Part shown: positions 52,467-60,847 of the stretch, piece after piece | Layout: every line of letters starts with the position of its first letter | Position numbering within the stretch: position 1 is the stretch's first letter | Source of the DNA: Pseudoflavonifractor_A sp022772585 | GTDB taxonomy: Bacteria > Bacillota > Clostridia > Oscillospirales > Oscillospiraceae | Assembly (NCBI RefSeq): GCF_052065415.1 | Contig: NZ_JBQHUB010000013.1 | Location: 7,705 to 71,704, forward strand | Direction of reading: 5' to 3' | Length of the DNA stretch: 64,000 nucleotides | The notes under the pieces: generated by a model | Told to the model about the DNA's origin: nothing | Databases searched by the model: none | What the model saw: only the letters and a program-made list of their open reading frames with translations | Made by a program: the position numbers and the translations under genes

Positions 52467-53834
52467 ATGGCAACCAACCCGAATTACGGGGTCATGACGC
52501 CTGAACTGGAGGCGCTGGCTGCCCTGAGTCAGAAAAACAGCAGCATCGACCCGGCGGATTACAGCCGGTTCGACGTAAAACGCGGTCTGCGGGACGTGAA
52601 CGGGAGAGGCGTGGTGGCCGGCCTTACCGAAGTATCTGATATCGTGGCCAAGAAGATCGTGGACGGACAGGAGGTCCCCTGCGACGGCAAGCTCTACTAC
52701 CGGGGCATAGACGTGGAGGACCTGGTGAAGGGCGCGCTCCGGGAGAAGCGTTTCGGTTTTGAGGAGACCGCCTATCTGCTGATGATCGGCCACCTGCCCA
52801 ACCGGCAGGAGCTGGAGCAGTTCCGCCAGCAGCTCTCCTACTACCGCTCCCTGCCCAACAATTTCGTGCGGGACGTGATTCTGAAGGCCCCCAGCCAGGA
52901 CATCATGAACTCTCTGGCCCGCAGCGTGCTCAACCTGGCATCCTATGACGAGAATGCCGACGATATCTCCCTGCCCAACGTGATGCGCCAGTGCATGCAG
53001 CTGGTGGCGGTGTTCCCCATGCTGGCGGTGTACGGCTACCAGGCCTACAACTACAAGAGCGGCAGGAGCCTCTATATCCACGCGCCCCGGCCGGAACACT
53101 CCGCGGCGGAGAGCATCCTAGCCATGCTGCGGCCCGACTCGTCCTACTCCTACTGGGAGGCCCACGTGCTGGATATCTGCCTGATGCTCCACGCCGAGCA
53201 CGGCGGCGGCAACAACTCCACCTTCACCACCCACGTGGTCACCTCCTCCGGTACGGACACGTACTCCTGCATGGCGGCGGCTCTGGCCTCCCTGAAGGGA
53301 CCCCGCCACGGCGGCGCCAACATCAAGGTCATCCGCATGTTCGAGGATATGAAGCATAACGTCCGGGACTGGAGAGACGAGGACGAGGTCCGGGCCTATC
53401 TCCAGGCGCTGCTGGACAAGCGGGCGTTCGACCGCTCTGGCCTTATCTACGGCATGGGCCACGCGGTATACTCCCTGTCCGATCCCCGTGCAAACATCCT
53501 TCACGGCATGGTGGAGACCCTCTCCCGGGAGAAGGGCCGTACCGAGGAGTATGAGCTCTATACACTGGTGGAGCGGCTGGGCCCCGAGATCATCGCCGGG
53601 GAACGGAAGATGTACAAGGGTGTGTCGGCCAACGTGGACTTCTATTCCGGCTTCATCTATCACATGCTGGACCTGCCTCAGGAGCTATACACACCCATCT
53701 TCGCCATGGCCCGCATCGCGGGCTGGAGCGCCCACCGGATGGAGGAGCTCATCAACATGAGCAAGATCATCCGGCCCGCCTACCAGTATGTGGGCGGACA
53801 TCAGCCCTACACCGCTCTGGAGGATCGGGAGTAA
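52467..53834 (+). CDS. Citrate synthase
   Basis: 455 residues; condenses oxaloacetate and acetyl-CoA. Conserved parts include YRGIDVEDLVKG, the active-site histidines in HAEHGGGNNS and GPRHGGAN, and GMGHAVYSLSDPRA. It is longer at the N terminus than short bacterial enzymes and matches the Clostridia-type citrate/methylcitrate synthases. In an anaerobe it probably feeds glutamate synthesis through a partial TCA cycle. AATGGAGGG precedes the ATG; a terminator follows. Confidence 0.93.
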   Translation: MATNPNYGVMTPELEALAALSQKNSSIDPADYSRFDVKRGLRDVNGRGVVAGLTEVSDIVAKKIVDGQEVPCDGKLYYRGIDVEDLVKGALREKRFGFEETAYLLMIGHLPNRQELEQFRQQLSYYRSLPNNFVRDVILKAPSQDIMNSLARSVLNLASYDENADDISLPNVMRQCMQLVAVFPMLAVYGYQAYNYKSGRSLYIHAPRPEHSAAESILAMLRPDSSYSYWEAHVLDICLMLHAEHGGGNNSTFTTHVVTSSGTDTYSCMAAALASLKGPRHGGANIKVIRMFEDMKHNVRDWRDEDEVRAYLQALLDKRAFDRSGLIYGMGHAVYSLSDPRANILHGMVETLSREKGRTEEYELYTLVERLGPEIIAGERKMYKGVSANVDFYSGFIYHMLDLPQELYTPIFAMARIAGWSAHRMEELINMSKIIRPAYQYVGGHQPYTALEDRE

Positions 53835-53857
53835 AACTACATCGCTCAGCGGCTTTC

Positions 53858-53890
53858 ATCCGCGGACCCATAGGTCCGCGGATGTTTTTT
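53858..53890 (+). terminator. Terminator of the citrate synthase gene
   Basis: CATCCGCGGACC, loop, GGTCCGCGGATG, then seven T. Confidence 0.92.
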
Positions 53891-53978
53891 TACCCGGAGG
53901 CCTCTCCCCATTGTGACCTTTTTTGTGGACGGAGCGCCGTATAATACCCTCAGTGCCGCTGAGCAGGGGGGATGCCGG

Positions 53979-54830
53979 ATGACAGTGGTGTACATAGACG
54001 CGCTGTTCCTGCTTAATCTGGCGGTGAATTATCTGCTCCTGCTGTCGGCGGGCCGGCTGGCGGGGGAACGGCTTTACCGGGGGCGGCTGGCCCTGGGGGC
54101 AGCCCTGGGGGGAGCGTATGCCGCCGCTGTTTTCCTGCCCGGCGGGGCCTTCCTGCTCCAGCCCCTGTGCAAGCTGGGCGCGGCAGTGCTGATGCTGCTG
54201 TGCGCCTATGGAAAAAGCCGCCGCCTGCTGCGGGTGTCGCTGGTGTTCTTCGGAGTGTCCGCAGCCTTCGGCGGCGGTATTTTCGCCATCACACTGCTGG
54301 GAGGGCGGGGGCTGACCCTGAAAAACGGCGTCTTTTACTCGGGAATGGACCTGCGGCTCATCCTGCTGTCGGCGGCGGGGTGCTATGTGCTGCTCACGGC
54401 GGTGTTTGGCCGGGGCGCCCGGCACGGAGGCGGCGAGCTGCGCCCGGTGAGAGTGCGTCTGGGGGAGCGGCAGGCTGACCTTATCGCTCTGGTAGACACA
54501 GGGCACACACTTACAGACCCCATCACCGGCGCGCCGGTGCTGGTGGCCGAGGGAGAGCGGCTCTCGGTGCTCTTCCCGGAGGGGAAAGGGCCGGGGCCGG
54601 AGGACCTGCGGGACCCGGCGGCGGCGCTGGAGCGGCTGGGAGCTGCCCCGTCCCCTTACCGGTTCCGGCTGCTGCCCTACCGGGCGGTGGGGGTGGACTG
54701 CGGGTTTCTGCTGGCCCTGCGGGCCGACTCGGTGCGGGTGGGACGGGAGGAGCAGGGGGGCATGCTGGTGGCGCTGTCCCCCACGCCGGTATCGGACGGC
54801 GGCGGATACAGCGCCCTGATCGGGGCATGA
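53979..54830 (+). CDS. spoIIGA: Sigma-E processing peptidase SpoIIGA
   Basis: Membrane aspartic protease that removes the pro-sequence of sigma-E in the mother cell. The ATG at 53979 gives 283 residues. Five hydrophobic helices fill about residues 5-155; the cytoplasmic protease half carries the catalytic Asp in ALVDTGHTLTDPITGAPV. The opening VVYIDALFLLNLAVNYLLL is characteristic. sigE follows 38 bases later, the standard pair. Confidence 0.93.
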   Translation: MTVVYIDALFLLNLAVNYLLLLSAGRLAGERLYRGRLALGAALGGAYAAAVFLPGGAFLLQPLCKLGAAVLMLLCAYGKSRRLLRVSLVFFGVSAAFGGGIFAITLLGGRGLTLKNGVFYSGMDLRLILLSAAGCYVLLTAVFGRGARHGGGELRPVRVRLGERQADLIALVDTGHTLTDPITGAPVLVAEGERLSVLFPEGKGPGPEDLRDPAAALERLGAAPSPYRFRLLPYRAVGVDCGFLLALRADSVRVGREEQGGMLVALSPTPVSDGGGYSALIGA

Positions 54831-54868
54831 AACGGGTCCGGCTCCGGCCGGGGAAAGGACAGGAGGAC

Positions 54869-55591
54869 ATGAAGCAAACACGCCTGGCGCTCACCATGGG
54901 GATACAGCGGCTCCTGGCCCGGCTGGGCCTGGCGCTGCCGGGTAAGATCATGTACATCGGGGGCAGCGGCGTGCTGCCCCCGCCTCTGCCCCGGGAGGAG
55001 GAGAGCGCCCTCATCGCCCGGCTGGAGGAGGGGGACGAGGGCGCCAAGGCCAGGCTCATCGAGCACAACCTGCGCCTGGTGGTCTATATCGCCCGCCGCT
55101 TTGAGAATACCGGCGTGGGGCTGGAGGATCTGATCTCCATCGGCACCATCGGGCTCATCAAGGCGGTGTCCACCTACAAGCCGGCCAAAAACATCAAGCT
55201 GGCCACCTACGCCTCCCGGTGCATCGAGAACGAGATCCTGATGCACCTGCGGAAGATCGCCGGGCAGAAGAGCGAGGTCTCCTTCGACGAGCCCCTCAAC
55301 ACCGACTGGGACGGCAACGAGCTGCTGCTCTCCGACATCCTGGGCACCGACAGCGACCTGGTGATGAAGCCCATCGAAGAGGACGTGGACCGGCAGCTCC
55401 TGTTTGACGCGCTGGAGCGCCTTTCCTCCCGGGAGCGGGAGATCATCACCCTCCGTTTCGGCCTGGACGGCCGGCCGGAACGGACCCAGAAGGAGGTGGC
55501 CGACCGTCTGGGTATCTCCCAGTCCTATATCTCCCGGCTGGAGAAGCGGATCATCTCCCGGCTCAAACGGGAGATCCTGCGCATGATCTGA
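54869..55591 (+). CDS. sigE: Sporulation sigma factor SigE (pro-sigma-E)
   Basis: Mother-cell sigma factor. The ATG at 54869 gives 240 residues and a pro-sequence of about 27 residues (MKQTRLALTMGIQRLLARLG onward) ahead of YIGGSGVLPPPLP, matching the Bacillus precursor; an ATG at 54827 would lengthen it by 14 residues and lacks a good site. Region 2 NLRLVVYIARRFENTGVGLEDLISIGTIGLIKAV and region 4 LGISQSYISRLEKRI are highly conserved. Cleaved by SpoIIGA encoded just upstream. sigG is not next to it. Confidence 0.96.
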   Translation: MKQTRLALTMGIQRLLARLGLALPGKIMYIGGSGVLPPPLPREEESALIARLEEGDEGAKARLIEHNLRLVVYIARRFENTGVGLEDLISIGTIGLIKAVSTYKPAKNIKLATYASRCIENEILMHLRKIAGQKSEVSFDEPLNTDWDGNELLLSDILGTDSDLVMKPIEEDVDRQLLFDALERLSSREREIITLRFGLDGRPERTQKEVADRLGISQSYISRLEKRIISRLKREILRMI

Positions 55592-55598
55592 ATTCAAA

Positions 55599-55636
55599 TG
55601 CGCCGCCCCGGTCAAGGGCCGGGAGCGGCGCGTTTC
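55599..55636. terminator. Terminator between sigE and the TraX-like gene
   Basis: GCGCCGC/GCGGCGC with inner CCCGG/CCGGG, then GTTTC; the T-run is weak, so efficiency is uncertain. Confidence 0.6.
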
Positions 55637-56438
55637 AGTTCACGGACAGGGCCAGATACTGAAAAAGAAACTGGTGGAGGGGATAGTAGAGATAAAAGAA
55701 CCACTTCCATCCCCGCCGTCCGGGCAGGCCGCCGTAGTACCACAGAGGGAGGGCGGCCAGGACCATGGGGAACTGGAACGGGACCAGGAGCCCGGTACTG
55801 AAAAAGGGAAAGACGGGGGAGAGCAGACTCTCCAGCGCTGTCCCCAGGCCGGGGATGCAGGCGGCAAAAGAGAGGAAAAGGAGCAGCAGGATCTGGTGCT
55901 CCCGACGGGAGAGAAAGTACCAGCACACCCCCAGGACTACAAAGACGAAGGAGTACATCACGCCGGTGGGAGAGGGAAGGAGCGCCTGCCGCAGCTCCCC
56001 GCCCCAGGGCAGAGACAGGAGGGAGAGGACTGCCCACAGCCCGGCAGCCCACCCCAGGGCGGCGGCGTACCGGCCTGCGTGCCGGAGGGAGACGACCTGT
56101 TCCAGGACCAGAATGAGGAGCCCGGTATAGGAGAAGGCTGGGAGAATATTCACACCGGTATCCCGGATGAGCCCCCGGCGGTACAGCGCCAGGGCGGCCA
56201 GGCTGATGAGCGCGCCGGAGAGCCAAAGCCGCAGCAGATAGCGGCTCCGGCTGCGGGTGTGGCGCATCCCCTCCGTGACGAGAAAGAGAAAAAGAGGGGC
56301 GGCCATGCGCCCGGCGGTGCGGCACAGGGGGACAAGGGCCTCCGGGACCAGGCCGCAGGCCCCCAGATGGTCTGCGGTCATGGAGAGCAGGGCGATGACC
56401 TTGAGCTGGAAAGCATCCAGCACGGGGGAACGGTCCAT
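55635..56438 (-). CDS. TraX-family membrane protein
   Basis: 267 residues with about eight hydrophobic helices. FQLKVIALLSMTADHLG near the N terminus, RLSGRMAAPLF-like AGRMAAPLFLFLVTEGMRHT, and the C-terminal YYPLHQFLF are signatures of the TraX family, acyltransferase-3-like proteins named after the F-pilin N-acetyltransferase but common in Firmicutes chromosomes with unknown substrate. No conjugation genes are nearby, so the name should not be read as function. Confidence 0.82.
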   Translation of the reverse strand: MDRSPVLDAFQLKVIALLSMTADHLGACGLVPEALVPLCRTAGRMAAPLFLFLVTEGMRHTRSRSRYLLRLWLSGALISLAALALYRRGLIRDTGVNILPAFSYTGLLILVLEQVVSLRHAGRYAAALGWAAGLWAVLSLLSLPWGGELRQALLPSPTGVMYSFVFVVLGVCWYFLSRREHQILLLLFLSFAACIPGLGTALESLLSPVFPFFSTGLLVPFQFPMVLAALPLWYYGGLPGRRGWKWFFYLYYPLHQFLFQYLALSVN

Positions 56439-56543
56439 GGGCGGGCCTCCTTCCGGGCAGAACTGGCGGAGAATTCCCCCGCGTCAGGCTCCATGGTAGC
56501 ACAGGAAAGAGGGAACGCGCAAGGCCCCAAAGAGGAAAGAAAA

Positions 56544-56572
56544 TTGCTTGCACTGGAAAAATGTGATATAAT
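56544..56572 (+). promoter_or_regulatory. Promoter of the cytidylate kinase-like gene
   Basis: TTGCTT (56544-56549), 17-base spacer, TATAAT (56567-56572). Confidence 0.68.
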
Positions 56573-56628
56573 AAGACCGGAAAGAGGCGCGTCCAGGCGC
56601 GCCGGACCGGAATCAGGGAGGTGTCCTC

Positions 56629-57225
56629 ATGAAGCATGTGATCATTGCCATCAGCCGCCAATACGGCTCAGGCGGACGGATCATCGCCCAGCGGCTCTCG
56701 GAGGAGTTGGGCATCCCATATTACGATAAGGAGCTTATCGAGAAAGTGGCAGAGCAGACCGGCCTGACGGAAAATTACATCCGGCAGGCAGAGTCCCGTC
56801 CCACAGGCAGCTTTATCTTTGACCTGTATAATATGACCCAGACCATGCCTTTGCCCGACCAGGTGTTCATTGCCCAGTGCAAGATCATCAAGGAGGCGGC
56901 GGAAAAGGGCCCCTGTGTGTTCGTGGGCCGCTGTGCCGACTATGTGCTGGATCAGTTCCCCAACTGCCTGCGGGTGTTCATCTCGGCCCCCATGGAGGAG
57001 CGGGTGCGCCGGGCCAGGGAGGTCTATCACGACGAGGCCGTTCACATGGAGAACCATGTCAGCCGGCAGGACCGGTACCGCGCCTCCTATTACAGCCATT
57101 TCTCAGGGAAAAAATGGGGCGATATGAACAATTACGACCTGTGCGTCAACAGCCGCATCGGCATCGACGGCGCCGTGGCCGTCATTAAGGCGGCAGCCTT
57201 GGGTCTGGCAGAGAAAAGCGAGTGA
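56629..57225 (+). CDS. Cytidylate kinase-like family protein
   Basis: 198 residues. The start IIAISRQYGSGGRIIAQRLSEELG is a variant P-loop of the AAA_26-type cytidylate kinase-like family; YYDKELIEK, VFVGRCADYVL and the Arg-rich lid RVRRAREVYH follow. Members are common in clostridia beside or in place of Cmk, but the phosphate acceptor is not proven. AGGGAGGTG precedes the ATG. Own promoter and terminator. Confidence 0.87.
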   Translation: MKHVIIAISRQYGSGGRIIAQRLSEELGIPYYDKELIEKVAEQTGLTENYIRQAESRPTGSFIFDLYNMTQTMPLPDQVFIAQCKIIKEAAEKGPCVFVGRCADYVLDQFPNCLRVFISAPMEERVRRAREVYHDEAVHMENHVSRQDRYRASYYSHFSGKKWGDMNNYDLCVNSRIGIDGAVAVIKAAALGLAEKSE

Positions 57226-57238
57226 GCATTTGTCACAA

Positions 57239-57267
57239 GGGCGCTCCGGCGGGAGCGCCCTTTTTTT
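57239..57267 (+). terminator. Terminator of the cytidylate kinase-like gene
   Basis: GGGCGCTCC, loop, GGAGCGCCC, then seven T. Confidence 0.92.
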
Positions 57268-57316
57268 GCGCAACCGTCGAAAAGCGTGAGGAAAGGGGTT
57301 TTTACCCCCCGTTGAC

Positions 57317-57345
57317 TTGCGCTGTCCCCCCGGTTAAGCTATACT
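57317..57345 (+). promoter_or_regulatory. Promoter of the transketolase operon
   Basis: TTGCGC (57317-57322), 17-base spacer, TATACT (57340-57345). A TTGACT at 57312 is too far from the -10. Confidence 0.6.
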
Positions 57346-57393
57346 AAACGCAGAAAATATAAAAAACACCGTGTGAAAGGACAGGTGAACAAA

Positions 57394-58239
57394 ATGGAAC
57401 AGGCAAAGGTACACGAACTGGCGGTCACTGCGGCCAGGGCGCGCCTGCTGGGTATGGAGATGGTCCACACCGCGGCCTCCGGCCACATCGGCGGCGCTCT
57501 GTCCGCCATGGATCTGCTGACGGTCCTCTATTTCCATGAGATGCGGGTGGATCCCGCCGCGCCCAAGAGCCCGGACCGGGACCGGTTCGTGCTCTCCAAG
57601 GGCCACTGTACTCCGGCGCTTTACGCCATCCTGGCCCTGCGGGGCTATTTCCCTGTGGAGGAGCTGAAGCTCTTCCGCTCCATCAACGGGCATATGTCCG
57701 GGCACCCCGATATGGTGAACGTCCCCGGCGTGGACATGTCCACCGGCTCCCTGGGCCAGGGCCTCTCCACCGCCGTGGGCATGGCCCTGGCCGGCAAGGT
57801 GGACGGCAGGGACTACCGGGTCTACTCCATCCTGGGCGACGGCGAGATCGCCGAGGGTCAGATCTGGGAGGCGGCCATGGCCGCGGCCAAGTACGGCCTG
57901 TCCAACCTGTGCGCCATCGTGGACGTCAACGGCCTGCAGATCGACGGCAAGACCTGCGATGTGATGCCCACCGAGCCCCTGGATCAGAAGTTCGCCGCCT
58001 TCAACTGGAACGTGCTGAAGGTGGACGGCCACGACTATGCCGCCATCGCCGGCGCCCTGGCCCAGGCCCGCGCCTGTACGGACAGGCCCACCGTCATCCT
58101 GGCCCGCACCGTAAAGGGCAAGGGCGTCTCCTTCATGGAGAACGACGCCGGCTGGCACGGCAAGGCCCCCAACGACGAGCAGTACGCCGTGGCCCGGGCC
58201 GAGCTGGAGGCCAAACTCAACGAACTGGAGGGGAAGTAA
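57394..58239 (+). CDS. Transketolase, N-terminal (thiamine diphosphate-binding) subunit
   Basis: 281 residues from the ATG at 57394 (AGGTG eight bases ahead). The ThDP-binding motif GDGEIAEGQIWEAAMAAAKYGLSNLCAIVDVN and the early GHIGGALSAMDLLTVLYF identify the pyrophosphate-binding half of transketolase. The pyrimidine-binding half is the next gene, so the active site forms at the interface of two chains. Acts in the non-oxidative pentose phosphate pathway; a related split enzyme in other sugar pathways is possible. Confidence 0.93.
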   Translation: MEQAKVHELAVTAARARLLGMEMVHTAASGHIGGALSAMDLLTVLYFHEMRVDPAAPKSPDRDRFVLSKGHCTPALYAILALRGYFPVEELKLFRSINGHMSGHPDMVNVPGVDMSTGSLGQGLSTAVGMALAGKVDGRDYRVYSILGDGEIAEGQIWEAAMAAAKYGLSNLCAIVDVNGLQIDGKTCDVMPTEPLDQKFAAFNWNVLKVDGHDYAAIAGALAQARACTDRPTVILARTVKGKGVSFMENDAGWHGKAPNDEQYAVARAELEAKLNELEGK

Positions 58240-58240
58240 G

Positions 58241-59188
58241 ATGGGAGAGAAGATCGCGACCCGCGGCGCCTTTGGCAAGGCCATCGTGGAGCTGGCGGAG
58301 CAGTATCCCGAGCTGGTGGTGCTGGACGCCGACCTGTCCGGCGCTACCATGACCAAGGAATTTTCCAAGACCTATCCCGACCGCTTTTTCAATATGGGCA
58401 TTGCCGAGGCCAACATGGTGGGCGTGGCGGCCGGCCTTGCCACCTGCGGCAAGAAGCCCTTTGCCGCCACCTTCGCCATGTTCGCCGCCGGCCGCGCCTT
58501 TGAGCAGGTGCGCAACTCGGTGGCCTATCCCCACCTGAACGTGAAGGTGGTGGGCTCCCACGGCGGCCTGAGCGTGGGCGAGGACGGCGCTACCCACCAG
58601 TGCTGCGAGGATTTTGCCACCATGCGCTCCATCCCCGGTATGCTGGTGTGCTGCCCCTGCGACGGAAACGAGATGAAGCTGGCCGTCAAGGCCCTGCTGG
58701 ACTACGACGGCCCCGCCTACCTGCGTCTGGGCCGCCTGGCGGTGGAGACCGTCACCGATGCCATCGAGGGCTACTCCTTTGAGCTGGGCAAGGGCTCGGT
58801 GCTGAGAGAGGGCAGCGACGTGACCATCGTCGCCGCCGGCATGATGGTGCAGATGGCCCTGAAGGCCGCCGATATCCTGGCGGAGGAGGGCGTCAGCGCC
58901 CGGGTCATCGATATGCACACCATCAAGCCCCTGGACGAGGAGCTGGTGCTCAAGGCCGCCCGGGAGACCGGCGCCATCGTCACCAGTGAGGAGCACAATA
59001 TCATCGGCGGCCTGGGCGAGGCGGTGGCCGGCTACCTGTCCGGCGTGTGCCCCGTGCCCGTGGTGCGCCACGGCGTCAATGACGAGTTCGGCCGCTCCGG
59101 CAAGGCTCCCCTGGTGCTGGAACACTACGGCCTTACCCCCGAGGGCATCGCCGCCAAGGCCCGGGCCGCGCTGGCGCTGAAGAAATAA
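58241..59188 (+). CDS. Transketolase, C-terminal (pyrimidine-binding) subunit
   Basis: 315 residues, starting two bases after the N-terminal subunit gene. It has the Pyr domain (RFFNMGIAEANMVGVAAGLA with the catalytic Glu, GSHGGLSVGEDGATHQ) and the C-terminal domain (VIDMHTIKPLDEELVLKAARETGAIVTSEEHNIIGGLG). The split at the domain border with separate stop and start codons is a genuine two-gene form known in many bacteria and archaea, not a frameshift. Confidence 0.93.
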   Translation: MGEKIATRGAFGKAIVELAEQYPELVVLDADLSGATMTKEFSKTYPDRFFNMGIAEANMVGVAAGLATCGKKPFAATFAMFAAGRAFEQVRNSVAYPHLNVKVVGSHGGLSVGEDGATHQCCEDFATMRSIPGMLVCCPCDGNEMKLAVKALLDYDGPAYLRLGRLAVETVTDAIEGYSFELGKGSVLREGSDVTIVAAGMMVQMALKAADILAEEGVSARVIDMHTIKPLDEELVLKAARETGAIVTSEEHNIIGGLGEAVAGYLSGVCPVPVVRHGVNDEFGRSGKAPLVLEHYGLTPEGIAAKARAALALKK

Positions 59189-59189
59189 G

Positions 59190-60014
59190 ATGTCCATCGC
59201 GCTGATTGCTGCCGATATGGACGGCACCCTGCTGGACCGGGACCATATGACCGTCCCCACCCGGAATCTGGACGCCCTGCGCCGGGCGTCGGAGCGGGGG
59301 GTGTCCATCGCCCTGGCCAGCGGACGGCCCTGGTGCTTCCTGCGGGACCTGGCGGAAAACATGGGCTGTGTGGATTACGTCTTGACCTGCAACGGCGCCT
59401 CGGTGCTGGAGGTCAAAACCGGCCGCTGGCTGGTGGAGAGCGGCATGGAGGAGCTGGTATGGCGGGCGGTGTTCGCTGTGCTGGCGGACTATGATCTGCC
59501 CTTCATGGCCTACTGCCAGGGAAAGAGCTATCTGGAGAAGCGGATGCTGCCTGCGGTGGCGGCCCGGCCCATTCTGTCGCCGGAGTTTCAGGAGGCGGCG
59601 GAGCGGGAGGTGATTGCGGTGGACCGCCTGGACGAGACCCTGTCCGGAAAACGGGTGGAGAAGGTGGATACCTTCTTTATCCCCGCCGCCGCGCGGAAGG
59701 AGATGCTGGAGCGCCTGCGGAAGGTGGGAGCGCTCTATCTGGCCTCCGGGCTGGAGGATAACATTGAGATCAGCGCCAGCGGCACCAATAAAGGAAGGGC
59801 CCTGGCCGCCCTGTGCGCCGCGCGGGGCATCGCTGCTGAGCAGGTGATGGCTTTTGGCGACGGAGAAAACGATGTGGAGATGCTCCGGTGGGCCGGCTGG
59901 TCCTTTGCCATGGAGAACGCTGCCGCCCCGGCGAAGGAGGCCGCCCGGTATCTGGCGCCCCCCAACCACCAGGCCGGCGTGGGCCGGATGGTGGAGCGGT
60001 ATGTTCTGAAGTGA
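59190..60014 (+). CDS. Cof-type HAD-IIB family phosphatase
   Basis: 274 residues. HAD motif I ADMDGTLLD with the nucleophile Asp, motif II ALASGR, motif III Lys in SASGTNKGRAL, and motif IV GDGENDVEMLRWAG. The C2B cap suggests sugar phosphates, nucleotides or PLP as substrates; cotranscription with the transketolase genes (start two bases after the stop) hints at a sugar phosphate. A strong terminator follows. Confidence 0.9.
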   Translation: MSIALIAADMDGTLLDRDHMTVPTRNLDALRRASERGVSIALASGRPWCFLRDLAENMGCVDYVLTCNGASVLEVKTGRWLVESGMEELVWRAVFAVLADYDLPFMAYCQGKSYLEKRMLPAVAARPILSPEFQEAAEREVIAVDRLDETLSGKRVEKVDTFFIPAAARKEMLERLRKVGALYLASGLEDNIEISASGTNKGRALAALCAARGIAAEQVMAFGDGENDVEMLRWAGWSFAMENAAAPAKEAARYLAPPNHQAGVGRMVERYVLK

Positions 60015-60045
60015 GCACCCGTCAGACAAATGATAAACAAATGAG

Positions 60046-60084
60046 AAAGCAGGAGCGCCGGATTTCCGGCGCTCCTGCTTTTTG
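60046..60084 (+). terminator. Terminator after the HAD phosphatase gene
   Basis: AAAGCAGGAGCGCCGG and its exact complement (16 pairs) with T-run. Confidence 0.92.
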
Positions 60085-60086
60085 AT

Positions 60087-60120
60087 AAAATAAAAACCCC
60101 ACGAACCGAGATCCGTGGGG
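60087..60120 (-). terminator. Terminator of the structured RNA
   Basis: On the minus strand CCCCACG, ten-base loop, CGTGGGG, then TTTTTATTTTATC; directly after the RNA below. Confidence 0.87.
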
Positions 60121-60310
60121 GCCCCGCTCTGGCCGTGCGGACCCATTTAAAACCTGCACAAAAAGGCAGGTGGGTTGTCTCCATGCCGTTTCCTTGCTTC
60201 CAACTTCCGGCCTCAAAAGGGAGGCCGGGAGGCCTGCAATCCGCGGCATGAGGGCGACATCCCGTTTAAGAGATGTGGGTTTAAACAAGGCCCGTCACGC
60301 ACCGAGCAGG
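60121..60310 (-). ncRNA. Structured non-coding RNA, probably 6S RNA
   Basis: About 190 bases, minus strand. The ends pair (CCTGCTC with GAGCGGGG; GTGCG with CGCAC; ACCCA with TGGGT). Inside are a small ACATC/GATGT hairpin on the 5' side, a long rod closed by ATGCCG/CGGCAT and capped by CGGCCTC/GAGGCCG with an internal bubble, and an ACCTGC/GCAGGT hairpin on the 3' side. Length, closing stem, central bubble with side hairpins and immediate terminator suit 6S RNA, which sequesters sigma-A polymerase. The sequence looks familiar as clostridial 6S, but no covariance model was run. No good promoter is visible; it may be cut from the DUF1292 transcript. Confidence 0.62.
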
Positions 60311-60342
60311 AAAAATCATCTGCTTATGTTGTAATGGGAAAC

Positions 60343-60642
60343 TCAGTCCTCGTCCTCGCTGAACAGGTCCTCCATGACCAGTTCATAGACGGCGTTGAGC
60401 TCCTCTTCATTATCCAGGGTAGCGAGCTGATCCTCGCCGTCTACCTGAACTACCTTCAGGATGACCAGACCGTCGTCCTCCGATTCCTCGGGCTCCTCCG
60501 TGTCCTCATCTCCCTCGGTCACGGTCAGGAAAGCCATGTAGACTGATCCATCGTATTCCACGGTGGTGCAGTACTCCAGCTCGAATTCGTTGCCCTCCTC
60601 GTCAGTCAGGGAGATGAATTCGCCGCCAAATTCTTCACTCAT
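60343..60642 (-). CDS. DUF1292 domain-containing protein
   Basis: 99 residues from the ATG at 60642, starting MSEEFGGEFISLTDEEGNEFELEY, the DUF1292 (YrzB-like) signature of small, very acidic Firmicute proteins of unknown function. More than a quarter of residues are Asp or Glu, ending FSEDED. Longer upstream readings cross its promoter and are not credible. A GACCGCC/GGCGGTC hairpin lies in its 5' leader at 60697-60713. Confidence 0.88.
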   Translation of the reverse strand: MSEEFGGEFISLTDEEGNEFELEYCTTVEYDGSVYMAFLTVTEGDEDTEEPEESEDDGLVILKVVQVDGEDQLATLDNEEELNAVYELVMEDLFSEDED

Positions 60643-60723
60643 AATTTCACCGCTTTCCGCTGTACTGCGATCTCCGGCAGGGAGACCGGACAGGACCGCC
60701 GGGGGCGGTCTGATGCTGTACCT

Positions 60724-60752
60724 ATTGTAACCCGTCGGGCAGAAAAAAGCAA
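60724..60752 (-). promoter_or_regulatory. Promoter of the DUF1292 gene
   Basis: On the minus strand: TTGCTT (60752-60747), 17-base spacer, TACAAT (60729-60724). Confidence 0.65.
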
Positions 60753-60813
60753 TACGGGGAAGTGCCAAATTTTTGGAAGAGCCAAAAAAAGGGAATAAAG
60801 GGGTAATATAGGG

Positions 60814-60841
60814 TGGACAAGTTGACGGGCTATGGTATAAT
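60814..60841 (+). promoter_or_regulatory. Promoter of the penicillin-binding protein gene
   Basis: TGGACA (60814-60819), 16-base spacer, TATAAT (60836-60841); transcription should begin near 60848. Confidence 0.65.
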
Positions 60842-60847
60842 ATAAAA

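Noticed and set aside
55635..56438. Conjugation gene, from the TraX name
   Set aside because: No other transfer genes; chromosomal TraX-like proteins are common in Firmicutes.
57394..59188. Transketolase broken by a frameshift
   Set aside because: The break is at the domain border with a proper stop, a new start and a two-base gap; split transketolases are well known.
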